The translations under genes and the position numbers were made by a program. DNA of 64,000 nucleotides from Phlebiopsis flavidoalba (taxonomy: Eukaryota > Basidiomycota > Agaricomycetes > Polyporales > Phanerochaetaceae), in contig JAOCPU010000001.1 of the NCBI GenBank assembly GCA_035772785.1, positions 2,046,001 through 2,110,000 on the forward strand, written 5' to 3'. Under the pieces are notes generated by a model. The model saw only the letters and a program-made list of their open reading frames with translations. It searched no databases and was not told the DNA's origin. Of this stretch, positions 33,223 through 45,082 are shown piece after piece. Every line of letters begins with the position of its first letter. Within the stretch, counting starts at the first letter, position 1.

Positions 33223-34508
33223 TGCCCCCCACCCTCGCCCGGTTTCCTGTCTTCTCTCGTCGCGCTCCTGGATTTTTCGCTCTCGCTGTCGTCTTGCTAT
33301 CGCGCTCGTCTGTCTACTGCATCCATCTTCGACTTTCACCCACCGCAATCTTGTAGCACCAGTCATTATTAGACATTTCCTCATCATCGTATTCATGTTA
33401 CCTGTCAGCCCTAGTAGTCCGACATATCACTGCCATGTATCCAAGCTAATGCTCTGCTGCCCATATGCTATCTCCTCACACGAAACTCTGTCAGACCTCT
33501 GCGAGATCATCATTTGCGCGCAGAAGATCGGTGTGCGTGGCTGCCGGGCGGACCCGGTGTTGTGCAAGTTTGAGATGAGAAAGGCGCAGGGTGCTGTGCC
33601 CGGTAGATCACACACCGCAGATGGCACACCGATCACCACCGTCGTGGCGGTGGCGGGAACCTTATCATACTCCCCGCGCTCCCCGTGCGCGCGACGAGTC
33701 GTGTTTCGTTCGTCTAAATTTATTCTTGAGCTTGGCCACAGGCGATGACCAGGACACTCGGTAGCTCGGATTTCGAGTTACACAACATGACATTGTTTAG
33801 CCACTAGTTTTGCTCGTTTGCGTGATTCGCGGCACTGTTGCTATACATCCACCTCAAGATCTCAAACTGAGCTCCCCCACGCGAGCAGCAAAATTTGTAG
33901 AGAGTAAAAAAAATCTCTTTCCATCTTGACATGGTCAATGTTATGACCACACGACGAGGTGCGCTCAAACCACAAGCCGACGCCGCAGCCAGCACTCCCC
34001 GCCATTCCGCATGCCCGCCGTGCTGTTGTATTCCCCCGTTTTCCCCCTGGCATTGTCGCCCCTCCGCACGCGGACGGACATGCATTTGACGCGCAGCCCG
34101 ACGCCGAGCGTCGCATGGCTCTCCTCCGTTTCCAGCTCGCCCGCCCCACGCACGGCGGAAACACGATGCGGGTTCCGCTGAGCCGTCGAAACACATGCCG
34201 ACTGTCCTCGCACCGCACGCCCCGCGTCAGGTTGGCGCAACGCCGGGATCACCCCGGGCTGCGTTTTTTTTTTTGTGGCGAGGCGCTGACGCGCCCTCCG
34301 CACCGGACCCGGGGCCTGCTTGGCGGGGCCGTGACGCGTGTCGTATCGCAAGGGTGACGGCGAAGACGACACAAGAGATCAGCTGTCCGACGCACAGGGC
34401 GAGACTAAAACAAAACGCAATGTATTAAGGACCCTACATCATCCGCTAGGGTTTACAAAAATACATGCCGTGCCCGGTTTTATCGTGGAGGGCGGCAACG
34501 TCCTTTTC
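33223..34508. other. Intergenic region, 3' flanks of the two convergent genes
   Basis: The DUF7330-like gene (plus) and CIA2 (minus) converge here. The 1.3 kb between them has open frames on both strands (for example 33804-34372) that are Arg/Ala/His-rich without domains. There is a T10 run near 34267. Confidence 0.3.
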
Positions 34509-35226
34509 TTAGCACACGATTACTGCACTGTGGCCGGCGGTGGAGAGACACTGCTCCAGGACCTCGAGTAGGGCGGGGTTCTCGAGCGCGCTGCGGCCGA
34601 CGCGTTCTTTTGTCATTGAGCTGTTTGTTCACTGTCCTGTGGTGAATACATGATAGCCGAGAAGGAGGGGCGACGTACGGGCATGTTTCGCTCTGATGAG
34701 ACCCTGGCTTCGACTCTGATGTCAATCTTGTACCGCTCGGGTAGGCTGCGTAGCAGGCGAACGCGGATCGAGAGACCTGCACACTGTTAGACGAGTCAGT
34801 GCGACGAGTATGGGTAGGCATACCAATGAATGTACTCATACCACAGTGTGGTACAGTAGGAGTAAATTCTACAGTGATTCTGTCTGGGAACTTTGGATCA
34901 AAGGTAATCTGAGGCGAAGACACGACCGCCAGTTGCTCCAGAGTCATGCTCCTGTGCTCTGGGTCTGAGATCTCGACCTGATGAGCTCTACAGCATGTAA
35001 GTTCACTTTGAAACCTCGCCGGGTAGGATGAGCAAAAGACGTACCAAATATCTCATCCTGGTCAATCTTCCTCTACATCGTTCGTCTGTCTCGTCCTCGT
35101 ACTGTCCCTCTTCGTCTGAATCTGCATCATTAAGCCACAGCGAATGAGGTTTCGCGAATTGTGCAGCGCGGTGTGGACGTGCTTGGTAGGCGCAAAGATC
35201 GTGGGATTGGGATTGAAGACCTCCAT
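34509..35226 (-). CDS. CIA2: CIA2/MIP18 family protein, cytosolic iron-sulfur cluster targeting
   Basis: Member of the CIA targeting complex (with Cia1 and Met18) that hands Fe-S clusters to DNA polymerases, helicases and other apoproteins. Start 35226 gives MEVFNPNPTIFAPTKHV, the usual opening of the family. After introns and shifts (about 34930-35110), the MIP18/DUF59 domain reads TLEQLAVVSSPQITFD (about 34900-34945), FPDRITVEFTPTVPHCGMST and FIG. The Cys in PHCGMST is the conserved reactive cysteine. Then RVRLLRSLPERYKIDIRVEA lies in a shifted frame (about 34690-34780) and VNKQLNDK around 34610-34630. The C-terminus is ALENPALLEVLEQCL then STAGHSAVIVC-stop (TAA, 34509-34511 on the plus strand). 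The gene is complete apart from frame errors. Confidence 0.95.
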
Positions 35227-35695
35227 GGCGTTGGTGGGTCGTGGGTGTATCGGTACAAGAGAAGGGGGATTCTGTTCACGACCCCGCGGGTGTGGCTGAG
35301 AAAGCTGGACAAACAATTCACGAAGGTGGTTGTAATCCGGCGCAATTGTGCCATCGGGACGCCGCATCATCGGGCATTCCACTTTTGGTATGCGTCAGGT
35401 GCCACCCGAATTCGTGGGTGTATTTTCAAGCTTTAATCTCCGGTTTTTCGAGGCAGTTTTTGAGAGACACAAAACCTTATGTACTGAACACTCAAAACAG
35501 TCAGACAAATTGTGATCACGCCGCCCTGTTTGGTGACGTTTTTCTGGGCGATGAACACTTGCCTACCTGTCACGGACCAGTCACAGACATCATTTCGGAT
35601 CGACGGCGCTTTGTGGCGACTTGTGGCCCTTCTTTCACAAACACTCTCATTAAGGACGCGTCGGCTCGGCCAACTCAAACGTAAAAATAAGCGAC
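35227..35695. promoter_or_regulatory. Bidirectional promoter region, CIA2 and the gene at 35.7 kb
   Basis: The CIA2 start (minus, 35226) and the candidate MPPK start (plus, 35696) are divergent and 470 bases apart. No TATA box stands out. Open frames here are accidental. Confidence 0.4.
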
Positions 35696-36200
35696 ATGCC
35701 ACCCAAGGTACGACTCAAGCTCATGGATACGCGCAAACACCATGCTACAAGCCCCGGTTGGCGTGCAGCGACGAAAAACGCATCGAGGGCAGCGATGAAA
35801 CCCGCCGCGACGCGGCTCTCAAGACTACACGTCGTTCTGCTCGGGAATAAGGCTGCGCATGAACCGACCATCAAAAAAAAAAAATGACCAATCGAGGAGT
35901 GCCCCAGTACCAGCATCTGTTGTAACACCTGTGGATTTCTGGGCCCTACATCACGGTATCCGAAGGTGCGTTGCCTCCTGGGCCGCATGTCCCACACGCG
36001 AGGAGGACCTCACTTCCTGCAGAGGGACCATCCCGCGGCGAAAAAAAGACGAAGAAAGCTCATCCACGAAGGACGTCGAAGGCTGTCCGCAATGGCTATT
36101 CGCCAAGGTCGAAGACTGCCACCGAAACAAGAGCTTGCGTTATCCTGCCTCTTACGTCGCGTCGACTGAGTTGCTACACAGCGTGCAGAGCTAACCTTAA
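35696..36200 (+). CDS. Hypothetical Lys/Arg-rich protein
   Basis: Not recognised. ATG at 35696 gives MPPK, followed at once by a possible intron (GTACGA...CAAG, about 35708-35753). The rest, in one frame or another, is very basic and Ser-rich: KNASRAAMKPAATRLSR, a poly-Lys stretch encoded by an A12 run near 35872, then RGEKKTKKAHPRRTSKAVRN (about 36027-36086). Composition suggests a nuclear or nucleic-acid-binding protein, but no motif supports this. It ends near 36200, about 200 bases before DCN1. The reading frame is uncertain. Confidence 0.35.
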
Positions 36201-36408
36201 CCTTGGCCTGGTAGCGCACGTCTGGGACCGAGGTGAGCGCGCGTCATCACAGGACCGCATGCGGCAGTCGAGCCCTCTGACTGAGCAAACTCTGCAGGGA
36301 CATGCCGAAACTTGACGGAAATCACGAAACAAAGTGTAGCACTCCTTTTCCCCTCCTAACTGCGCACCTTCAGCCTTCCCAGGCGTCCGCACAGCTTCGC
36401 TATCTGTC

Positions 36409-37871
36409 ATGCCAAGTCGTCAATCGTCACAAGGTGACGCTCGTCGTCGTGCGACCCTTGAGGCCCTTCAAAAGCCCGGTCTTGTCGGTGCATCTTCGCA
36501 TTCTGCCACGATTGGTACTGCCTGGCAAGCGTTCGCCGTACACTATTCCTCACTTTTTTTTACCCCCGTACATGTGTAGGCCTCTCACACGCATGAAGCT
36601 GACAAATCTATTCTGCTGTTTCTACCCATGCTATCATATTACAGTGAAGATAATCGTTCGACTCCAGCGCCCTCGCGAACAAACGGCGAAAGAAGTAGTG
36701 GATCCCGTTGAATCGTAACCATTACGCCAAGTTAAGGGCCACAAGTCTCACATCTTCATCCGCAAGAACCCTATCCACTCCCGCCCGTGCAGATGCGCTG
36801 TTTGCGCAGTATACAGACGAGGACGACGCGAACGTCATTGGACCAGAGGGCTTCGAACGGCTGTCGCAATGATGCAGATATAACCGCTGGATGGTGACCA
36901 ATTGCCTCTTCGATACTAGCGTGGCATGGTCAAGGGCGATGAAATGGCCAAAATCACGAAGGACGATTCCCCTTGGACCGGAGGGATGGGCGAGCTGCAG
37001 CGTGAGCAATCAAACTCTTCCTCCAGTCGTCCGTCCGTTTGCTGACTTCTGTTTTCAGAATAGCGAGAAGTACCGCTTGCACTCCCTTCAATGCGCTCTG
37101 GCCGCGATTTCAACGACCTCTTGTTGTCTAGCGCGAAACCCGCGCTCAAGCAGTTCCCCCTCGATCCAGCGCCCAACCCCCCAAGTAAGAAGACAGCCTA
37201 GCACCGGAGCCATACAACAGAACGCCCTTTCTGGTACTACCGATGTGCTGTGGACCGGAGAACAGGCTCATTCGGGAAACTATATCAGTTCTGCTTCGTG
37301 CTTGCGAAACCTCCGTAAGTGATGTTGTTTCAACAGCTGTGCACCATCAGACCTTTCTCTCATCGTGTGCCGTAATAGTCAAAGCGCGCCTCATAGACCA
37401 TGGAGGTATGCACCCTGGTCCGGATGGGTATGTGGTAGCCTGTGCTGACTCCGTGAATTAGACAGGGTCTGCATTCTGTGTCAGTCCTGCTTGTCCCGCA
37501 ATATCCGATCATGCCAGGAAATATTGGACTTCATCAATGTCCGTGGGACGTCACGACTTTACAAATTTCCACAAACAGCTAACGTAATACCTTGTTCAGG
37601 AAAAGGGCACATACAGGGGCGTTAACAAGGATCTCTGGTCGATGGTGGGTGCGGCTTCAATTACGAACGAACCTGTGACTCAATGCCCTTGTCCCTAGGT
37701 CCTCGAGTTTTGCCGGACGGTCTCGCCGGACCTACACGACTATGAAGCCGACGGGGTTTGTTGTTGTCTCTTCCATGTTCCGTATCCGAATAGTTTTACA
37801 AACTCGTGGCTCAGGCATGGCCGACGATGCTCGACGAATTTGTGACCTGGAAGAAGAGCAAAACTGCATAA
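36409..37871 (+). CDS. DCN1: DCN1-like protein, NEDD8 E3 for cullins (potentiating-neddylation domain)
   Basis: Dcn1 binds Ubc12 and cullins and promotes cullin neddylation. Start 36409 gives MPSRQSSQGDARRRATLEAL, without an obvious UBA domain. The potentiating-neddylation domain begins LFAQYTDEDDANVIGPEGFE (about 36795-36855), EF-hand-like. It continues with CNDADI, EMAKITKDD and GGMGELQ around 36900-37005, then EPYNRT (about 37209). VSVLLVPQYPIMQEILDFIN lies around 37475-37537 after frame correction, VNKDLWSMV around 37620-37645, LEFCRTVSPDLHDYEADG around 37698-37752 and AWPTMLDEFVTWKKSKTA before TAA (37869-37871). The Asp/Ala/Trp-rich C-terminal helix pair is the part that contacts the cullin. 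Four or more short introns interrupt it. RAD18 follows 460 bases downstream on the same strand. Confidence 0.92.
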
Positions 37872-38333
37872 GCTTTGCCATGAGGTGAGCATCAAAAGCG
37901 TCCATGTATGCTACGGATAGATACTAATTGCGCTACTTCTTCATGGGTTCAGGCCACTCGTTGGACTTCATTACTGATTCTCAGACCAACCAGACCCCAC
38001 TATCATCGTTCCTCCCCGCATACCGGCGCATATCCCATTTATTCATGCTTTCACATCACATTTGATCTACTCATGTATCCCTAATTGTACGCGCTCTGCT
38101 CTATACACCTCCAGTCCTGTCGCCTGTCTCTGTGCTGTACAATGACCATTTGCGAATTGCATGGCGATCTTATTGGCTGAGACTCTGCACGTGATCGCGT
38201 TTGGCGCCAATGATCGCGACGCGCGAGAGAGGTTGCGGGGCCGAACTTGACTCTCACGACGACGACCACTACTTGACTCCACCAAAACTGTGAAAACACC
38301 CCGGAAGATTCTTGGAATACTACTTCTCAGCAC

Positions 38334-39916
38334 ATGTCAGACGATGTCGCCAAGTTTCTCGATGCCGACATACCCGACCCGACAGACTTCGCACTGGACG
38401 CACCAGGTCTACGTTCTCTCGACGAGGCTTTTACGCTGCACGATGTGTAGAGAGCTCTTTGAGGCACCGGTGACGGTCAACTGTCCGCATGGTCACTGCT
38501 TCTGCTCCTTGGTATGTTTCTACCCATCACCAAAGGTTTATCCAGAGTTTGACCACGACGCTCAGTGTATCCGGACGGCAATTGCCACGAAAGACGAGTG
38601 TCCGATATGTCGCCAACAGATTCTCGAGGTGCATCTTAGGAAGAATCCCAGCTATGGAAGATGCGGTCAAGGCGTGGAACCTTGCGAGGTGTGTCACATA
38701 GCACATTCTCTCGCAACACCGGGCGATCCTCATGCAGATAGCTCCGAAGACCTTCATACTGGAAATGCTACAAGCTCGCGAAAAGGCCAATGCTGCAGCG
38801 GAGTTGAAAGCTTCCAGCAAACACTTTGCTGAAGGGTCCAAACCGAAGAAGAGGAAACGGACGCCAGATCCCCATCTCGGACGACGAGATAGTCGAGCTC
38901 GGAGGTACGTCCGGTCTTTTTTGACACCGTTACATGCTCATCTCATACATGGAGTCTGCAGAGCGCAAGGCAGCAGATATCTCTGAAGAAGGCAGCTCGA
39001 GTAAGATAGCCTGCTTCTGCTTGCAACCCTTACTGATACCACGCTACGACTTCCAGCTGGTGTCGTCTCATGCCCACTGTGTTTCAAGAAGGTTCCTATG
39101 CAGAACATAAACAACCATATTGACGATGGCTGTCCGTCTCCGCAAGACCTCGACCTGGAATTACTCTCATCCCCTCCTCCGAAGAGCAACCAGAAGCAGG
39201 AATGGTCAAAGTTCTTCCAGGGAAGTGAAGGGGCTAGTCAGAAGAAGGGCAAAGGAAAGGGCAGGTGTGTCAATATGTGGTTTGCAAAGTTGTATCGCTG
39301 TGTTTAAACTCGCCACCAGGGTAACGGGATCGAATGCGGATGCGGAACCACTACGAAGGTCGCCTATAATACGGTTAGCCCAGAAACGGCTGCGAGAGAT
39401 ATTGGACGAGCTAGGCCTGCAAACTACCGGCGACAAAACGTTTTTGGCGGCGCGACATTCCAGGTGTGCACAGTTGTCCTGTTCCGCAGCTTACGCAACG
39501 CAGTCACTTATAAATGTTTAGATGGGTCAACATGTTCAACGCAAATTTGGATGCATCGGTAAACCAACGTAAAACAACGAAGCAGATGATGCTCGAACTC
39601 AAACGATGGGAAGAAACTTGAGGAGAAGAAGAAATGTCTCGTGGCAAGCTCGACACGAAGAACCTGGATTCGAAGCAGTATCAGGTGGGTATCACAATGT
39701 TGCACTTCACTTCCGAGAGAAATTAAAGTATATGTCCATTAGAAAGAGCACAAGTCAGCGTTTGCGCGCCTCGTCAAGACAGCAAAGCTGAAGAAGCCGA
39801 AGCAGTCCGAGTCGTCAGGAGAAGGATCATCGGCCCCTAGTAGCGTCGCTTGTGCCACCCACACAGTGGACACATCACAACAACCACAAGAGGTTACCTC
39901 GATAGACGATTCATGA
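38334..39916 (+). CDS. RAD18: RAD18, E3 ubiquitin ligase of PCNA (post-replication repair)
   Basis: Rad18 with Rad6 mono-ubiquitinates PCNA at stalled forks and opens translesion synthesis. Start 38334 gives MSDDVAKFLDADIPDPTDFA. The RING finger has CRELFEAPVTVNCPHGHCFC (about 38446-38508), then after an intron CIRTAIATKDECPICRQQIL (about 38568-38625). LRKNPAMEDAVKAWNLAR and FILEMLQAREKANAAAELKA follow, with a basic patch KPKKRKRTPDP. After further introns the UBZ4 zinc finger reads CPLCFKKVPMQNINNHIDDG then C (about 39070-39135), with the expected C-C-H-C ligands. The SAP domain is RLREILDELGLQTTGDKTFL then AARHSRWVNMFNANLDAS (about 39390-39555). The C-terminal tail is Ser/Lys-rich and ends EVTSIDDS-stop (TGA 39914-39916). 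The three domains are in canonical order. Confidence 0.95.
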
Positions 39917-40061
39917 TAGTGTCTGTTCTCTGCCACTACATTATTATCTGATAATACATTTCTTTTTCGGGATAAGTACTAGATCACCCGCGATGACCAG
40001 TTTGACCCCTGAGCGAGCTGCCATCAGTACGACGCGCGAACGACGCATGCCATCACGACAA

Positions 40062-41997
40062 TTACGGTGAAAAGCAGAACGTTGTGTATTGAGGATATCC
40101 AAGTCCGGATACTATGGGGTCAATAAATACATGCAGCCTACAATGCCAAATATCACTTGAAGAATAACCAATCTCTCGAATCCATCTTTCGAGCACTACA
40201 TTCGACTGAACGTCAAAATCCGGAAAGAAATCGCATCCATCGTATACTTGTACATTAGAAATACACTGAAATTCCGGCAGTTGCCCATAAGACTCAGCTC
40301 CTATATGGTCAAAGATGAAGAGCGCACCGATCGACATCGTGTTGTACCGAGTGGCTGACTCTTCTTCAATCCGTACCACATCGCTGTACTTGGGCGGGGA
40401 ATATGCGATGGGACGAGGGCCGTCAGCAAAGACGGTGCAGACTTCGACGGGCACGCTTTGCAGTCTGCTACTTGCGTCGGGGTTAAATCCTGCAACTTCA
40501 GGTGGGTACATCGCTACTTGATACTGAATAAAGATGAGCGCACCCATGAAATGTTATGCAGAAGAGCTACTCACAAAGTAGTTATGCTTGCCAAGATGCG
40601 CAGTGGCATTAAGCGTGGGTGGGAGATGGATCTCTCCCTGGAGTTCTCGTCGACCAGTCGAGGTGGGATCATGACCGGGAAGCGACAACACCAACCGGCA
40701 GTTTGTATCCGTTCCGTCATGTCTTTGAAGGTGATTAGTTTCAACGGTTTGGCTTTGAGAGGTCCATCTTCTTCGATGAGACTCGCCCACCACCATCTAC
40801 GTTTCCGCCTACATCGTAGCCTAAAGATAACGTGCGCATCAGGTTAATAATCGGAGCGTTAGGAGCCCGAGAGGAGGTCGAGGGCTTGGAGGTCTGCACA
40901 GTCGACAGAGAGATGGAGTGGGATCACACTTCCTCTGGTGTATGACAGCTATGGGATGATTTTTCAGCTTCAGAAACGTCTATCTTATCTCTGATCTTAC
41001 CGGTTTGGCGAGAGAGAGCTGTGGGGCGATCAGTTATCCTTGTTTTTGCTCACACTGTGATACTCACTGTATAGGTCAGCTCAGCTGAGTGCGAGCTAAA
41101 TGCCGTTCCACGTATTGTTATAGGCGGAAGGGTATGCCAGCCTTCGGGATCGCCATCGGGGCCTATGAGGGGCGAATGCTCTTGATATGCAAGCTGTCTC
41201 GCGACAGAGGCAGGGCCTGGTTTCGATTTCGCGCTGTACGACACTTGAGTTCCGAGTCTAGGCGATCCGTGAGTCGTCGTAAATTACTGGCCACTTGGCT
41301 GACACAGAGAAAACTTACGATTGATCGGGTTTCAGCAAAGAATTAAAGGATATTGTTGTATATATGCTGAATAGTTGATAGTGACGACGCTGAATCTTGG
41401 AGAGAATGAGCAGGGAAGGTAAAAAGCTTTTGAGCTCTCCAGTATTGTCTGCGAGTTGTACAGTCTCGGGTAGACTAAGAGAGAATGGTAGACGATAGGT
41501 TCCTTTGAGTTTACCCTTGAATCGGCTGCCGTCGTTACTACTTGCCCCCAGTGCTTGAAGCGTCAAGGGTTCGCCCTTTGCCGGGAGCAGACCAAAGTAC
41601 TTGGGTGGTCTCGGCGAATGTGTATTGAGCGAACGAGTCCGTGATGAGTCTCGCCTGCCACCTACGACAAACGATGCCATTAGTATCATAGTATAATGAT
41701 CATATGAGAATCCCATAAGCTGTGTACGTACGGAGACACTGATCGATTTGATAGGAGTTTCCTCCGACAGCGTGAGGTCAATGTCACCCGTAACCGGCTC
41801 ACCCTGAAGTACCCGGGGCAAAGCGTCGGCAGTACGGGCTTTGCTCAGTATGTTCAACGTGAGACCCCACGCTTTTCCCTGTTTATTGGTGAGGGAATAG
41901 CGTGCTTGACAAGCTCTCGGGGGCCTGCACCAAGCGGGGGGCTCGGGAGACCCTCCCTTGGAGAGTATGCTGGAAGCTCATGAGAGTCAGTGTGCAT
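40062..41997 (-). CDS. Arrestin-like protein 1
   Basis: Fungal arrestin-related proteins act as adaptors that bring ubiquitin ligases to membrane cargo; this is family knowledge. MHTDSHELPAYSPREGLPSP (start about 41997) leads to the arrestin N-domain. LNILSKARTADALPRVLQGE, PVTGDIDLTLSEETPIKSIS and VSVRTQL span about 41745-41857, then RPPKYFGLLPAKGEPLTLQA and KLKGTYRLPFSLSLPETVQL span about 41450-41620. LAYQEHSPLIGP and DGDPEGWHTLPPITIRGTAF lie around 41095-41185. The C-domain has SYTRGSVIPLHLSVDCADLQ then ALDLLSG (about 40865-40945). VAMYPPEVAGFNPDASSRLQ and PVEVCTVFADGPRPIAYSPP follow (about 40390-40520), with a PPxY-like S-P-P-K-Y near the end. The true stop may be earlier than 40062. The neighbour to the right is a paralogue. 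Confidence 0.85.
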
Positions 41998-42544
41998 AAC
42001 CTCTACAACGTAGAGAGAACGAGAACGAAGGGCATGTACCTTGAACACCGTGCCTATATCATATCACAGATAAGATTTGTTCCTGACTACATTAGGTTCA
42101 CGCCCTCATGACAAGGCGGGAATTACCCGACCGAAACACACGGAGGTGTGTGAGCGACGTGGTTGCAAACACATGGTCATCTTAGCAGCTCTGACGCGTA
42201 TCTTCACCACCGAGAATGAATATCTTGGCAGTCCTGCTGCACTTTCGGACGTCCAAATGGCGAGTCAGAATGATCTGGCACAATTTTTCCCACGCTTAGC
42301 CACACAGATGAAACGACCGACCTGCCCGTTGTCTCTAGATTTGTTCTCCCATGCGCATTGGAGAGACCTCTGATAAGCCAAAGTTTGACAGAGAGCGTGT
42401 GCACACAAGCGCATACATGTATTTTTTGTGTATTCCTTGTAGATAGGTGCATATGCAACGACTTCGAGACGATTGAGCTGACCAACTCATGTCTAGGTGA
42501 ACCTTAGACTCAGTAGAATGCTGTAAAATTGCGTTGTCAATGTA
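41998..42544. other. Spacer between the two arrestin-like genes
   Basis: Contains the upstream leader of arrestin-like gene 1, possibly with a first tiny exon and an intron (GTACATG...TTGTAG on the minus strand near 42003-42040), and the 3' flank of gene 2. No other gene was seen. Confidence 0.35.
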
Positions 42545-44258
42545 CTACAAGGAGAATGAGATCGCGCTATACATACGAACAAGCATTGGATTGTACTCGG
42601 GCATAGCTGTTGCGTCAGAGTCTTTGACTTTCTTGTAGACAGGCGGGGAGTAGGTAACTGGCCGAGGACCGTCTGCGAAGTACGCGCAGATTTCTACGGG
42701 GACCACGGTCAACTTATCTTTCTCTTTCGACTCAGGCTTAAAGCCTGTCGCTGAAGGCGGGTACATGGCTACGCGATACTAACAAAATCTCAATACAATC
42801 ACAGAGCTGTAAACAACTGAACTGTTCAACTCACAAAGTAGTTGAAGCGCGCCAGACGGATCGTTGGTTGAAGCGTTGCTGAAGATGAATTTCGCCTAGT
42901 AACTCTTGAGTATTGGGATCCCCCGGTTCTCATTTGACACAACGCGCCACCACACTGCAGTCGCGAAGCTGAGCGTCATATGACGATAGTCGGGTACATC
43001 TTTCACATCGGCCAGAAATAGCTTCCGTTGCATCACCTGAGTTGGTTGCATGTTAGTCTCAGGCCAGATGTCATATCCCATGGACTGTGTGCTCAGGAGA
43101 TCCACGGCGGGTGCTTGAGGAGAAGATAAGAGGTCCAAAACCGATGGCTCTGTGCAATGGACGGAGACGTGGAGAGGTATGACGCTGCTGCGAGTATACG
43201 ACAGCTGTGGATTTTCCCGCGTGAGCGAACAGTCATGGTAGCCGGAATGATCGGATATACCGGCTTTGCTAGCGAGAGCTGTAACAATATGAGATATTGT
43301 AGCGCACCGGCTATGCATCAACGCTCACCGTGTATATGACACCCACAGACTTATTACTGCTAAAGCTAACGCCGTCCCGCGAATTGTGACCGGTTCGAGA
43401 GTATGCCATCCATCAGGGTCTTCAGCAGGACCCGCGATGACAGAATTGCACTGATACGCCAGAGATCTCGCAGGCGAGGGTTGGGGAGGCTTCGATTTAA
43501 CCATATATGTTACGTTGGTTATGAAGGCTAGAGATGAAGATATTAGTGCTAAAGTTCACTGTGATAAAGTCGATCTCACAAATCATCCCGTACGCAATAA
43601 TCCTGCGTAGTTGATACGAGCTACGACTCTGTAAACAATGTACGCCGGGAATGTTGGCAAACAGAAATGTCTGAGGAAGACGATACGTCCTTTGATGGCC
43701 TTCCCACTCTCCCTCGCTCCTCTCGATTCAGGTAGGTCTACTGTGTTTGGGACCTGTGTTTGTACCTAGCGCGAATGGCCAATGCAACTCGCCTTGCAAT
43801 TTCGTATCGGAGTGGCTACGTAATAAACCGCCAGCAATCGACTGGCTGCGTTCTCCATGCTCTGGTGGGGACCATAGTGTCCTCCGAGACTTCGGCGAAG
43901 GTGAATCGCTAAATTTCATAGTCCGACTACGAGATCGCCTGCAAGCCTAGGTGGACCCGATATAAGTCCTGAGGCTCTTCAGCTTGGCATCCTTGACTCA
44001 CTGAGACAACGACCGATTTCACCGCAGTCTGATCTTCCAATTTGAGATCGAGAAAACCAGGACAATGCCTCTCCCTCATATAATGTAGAGGCGCATGCTT
44101 AGAAGAGAGAGCACCGGCTCACACGCTCAAGGTCGCGCAAACGCCACGCCCTCGACCGTCTTGCAGGGAGACAGAGTGGGTGACGTGGGGTCGCGAAGGG
44201 GTGTCGACGGGACTTCAGGAATAGCTGCCGTGGAGGTTTCGTTGGGCTGTGCGTCCAT
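42545..44258 (-). CDS. Arrestin-like protein 2 (tandem paralogue)
   Basis: Same order of blocks as gene 1. The candidate start at 44258 is MDAQPNETSTAAIPEVPSTP. Following pieces: KFSDSPSPKSRRTLWSPPEH and KLQGELHWPFAL (about 43785-43919); RTYRLPQTFLFANIP then AYIVYRVVARINYAGLLRTG (about 43600-43700) across one frame change; RSLAYQCNSVI, DPDGWHTLE-like and VTIRGTAL (about 43350-43480). SYTRSSVIPLHVSVHCTEPS, VLDLLSSPQAPAVDLLSTQS and MGYD (about 43080-43205) align with SYTRGSVIPLHLSVDCADLQ of gene 1. VAMYPPSATGFKPESKEKDK and VPVEICAYFADGPRPVTYSP (about 42650-42770) are the counterpart of the gene-1 C-terminus, ending near 42545. The N-terminal exon between 44258 and 43950 is poorly resolved. Confidence 0.82.
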
Positions 44259-44572
44259 CGCTTGGGGGTGCGAGAGTAGAGGCCAGTGCAATCCTAGATT
44301 TGCCAAATATAACGTGCCAAACGAGTCTTGTGCCTGACGTGACCACACAAAGAGCGGAGAATGCATTGGCAGGTGATCGCAGTAGCTGCAACATGACGGA
44401 CAGTGTTAGCTTTTGATGGCAATAGCTCCGTCTATCTCTTTGACAGTTGATTTGGCGCGCAGTCGAGAACGGCCATTGAAGTAGCTTAAGAGCAGAGTCA
44501 TCATACGCTCTCTACGTTTTATGGAATGATAAATGCGAGCATGTCGGAGGTCGTTTGTGATTCCTCGCATAT

Positions 44573-45082
44573 TTATGGGGCTGAGACTTCCGCGGTGGAG
44601 TATGCTGAAGACAAGTTCTGTGCTTCAGTCCCCTCGTGATGGGTCACGTGCGTAAAACGTAACTTGAAAATGAACCTTGGGTGACGATACCCTGATGCTC
44701 GAGAGCTTGCATTTCCATAAATACGGTGGTCTAGCGTGAAGTGCTCAGGGGATGTAGGGTTTCGGGAGGTTTTGTGGTAAACCAACAGAGAGAGTAAGCC
44801 TGTATGGAGTTTAGGTTGGATTAGAAGCACATGTATGCATTTGATAACGTGGGTTCTACAGCAGGGAATACGGCAGCGGCGCAAACAACCAAGGAACGCA
44901 CGGCACCCTCCCTGTGATGCATAGCCAGCACAGTGGTGACAACCGATGAACATGAAGTATGGTAGGACAGCTCTATAGATTACAGTAAGAGTTGGGGCAC
45001 TGCTTGTACCATTCAGCTGCTTCGCTTCACGAGCCTCCAATTGGGGTATGTGGCAGAGGACATAGATCGAGAACTTGTCCAC
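44573..45082 (-). CDS. Uncertain Cys/His-containing open frame
   Basis: One minus frame is open for 169 codons, with a Cys-rich centre (CHHCAGYASQGGCRAFLGCL) but no spacing that fits a known zinc finger. It lies in the 5' flank of arrestin-like gene 2. It may be chance or the remains of a gene. Confidence 0.2.
   Translation of the reverse strand: MDKFSIYVLCHIPQLEAREAKQLNGTSSAPTLTVIYRAVLPYFMFIGCHHCAGYASQGGCRAFLGCLRRCRIPCCRTHVIKCIHVLLIQPKLHTGLLSLLVYHKTSRNPTSPEHFTLDHRIYGNASSRASGYRHPRFIFKLRFTHVTHHEGTEAQNLSSAYSTAEVSAP

Noticed and set aside
32534..33748. 404-codon open frame, the longest in the window
   Set aside because: Only its middle part agrees with the DUF7330-like protein. Before and after, the homologous sequence lies in other frames, and the last third runs through the 3' flank. 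GC-rich composition keeps the wrong frame open.
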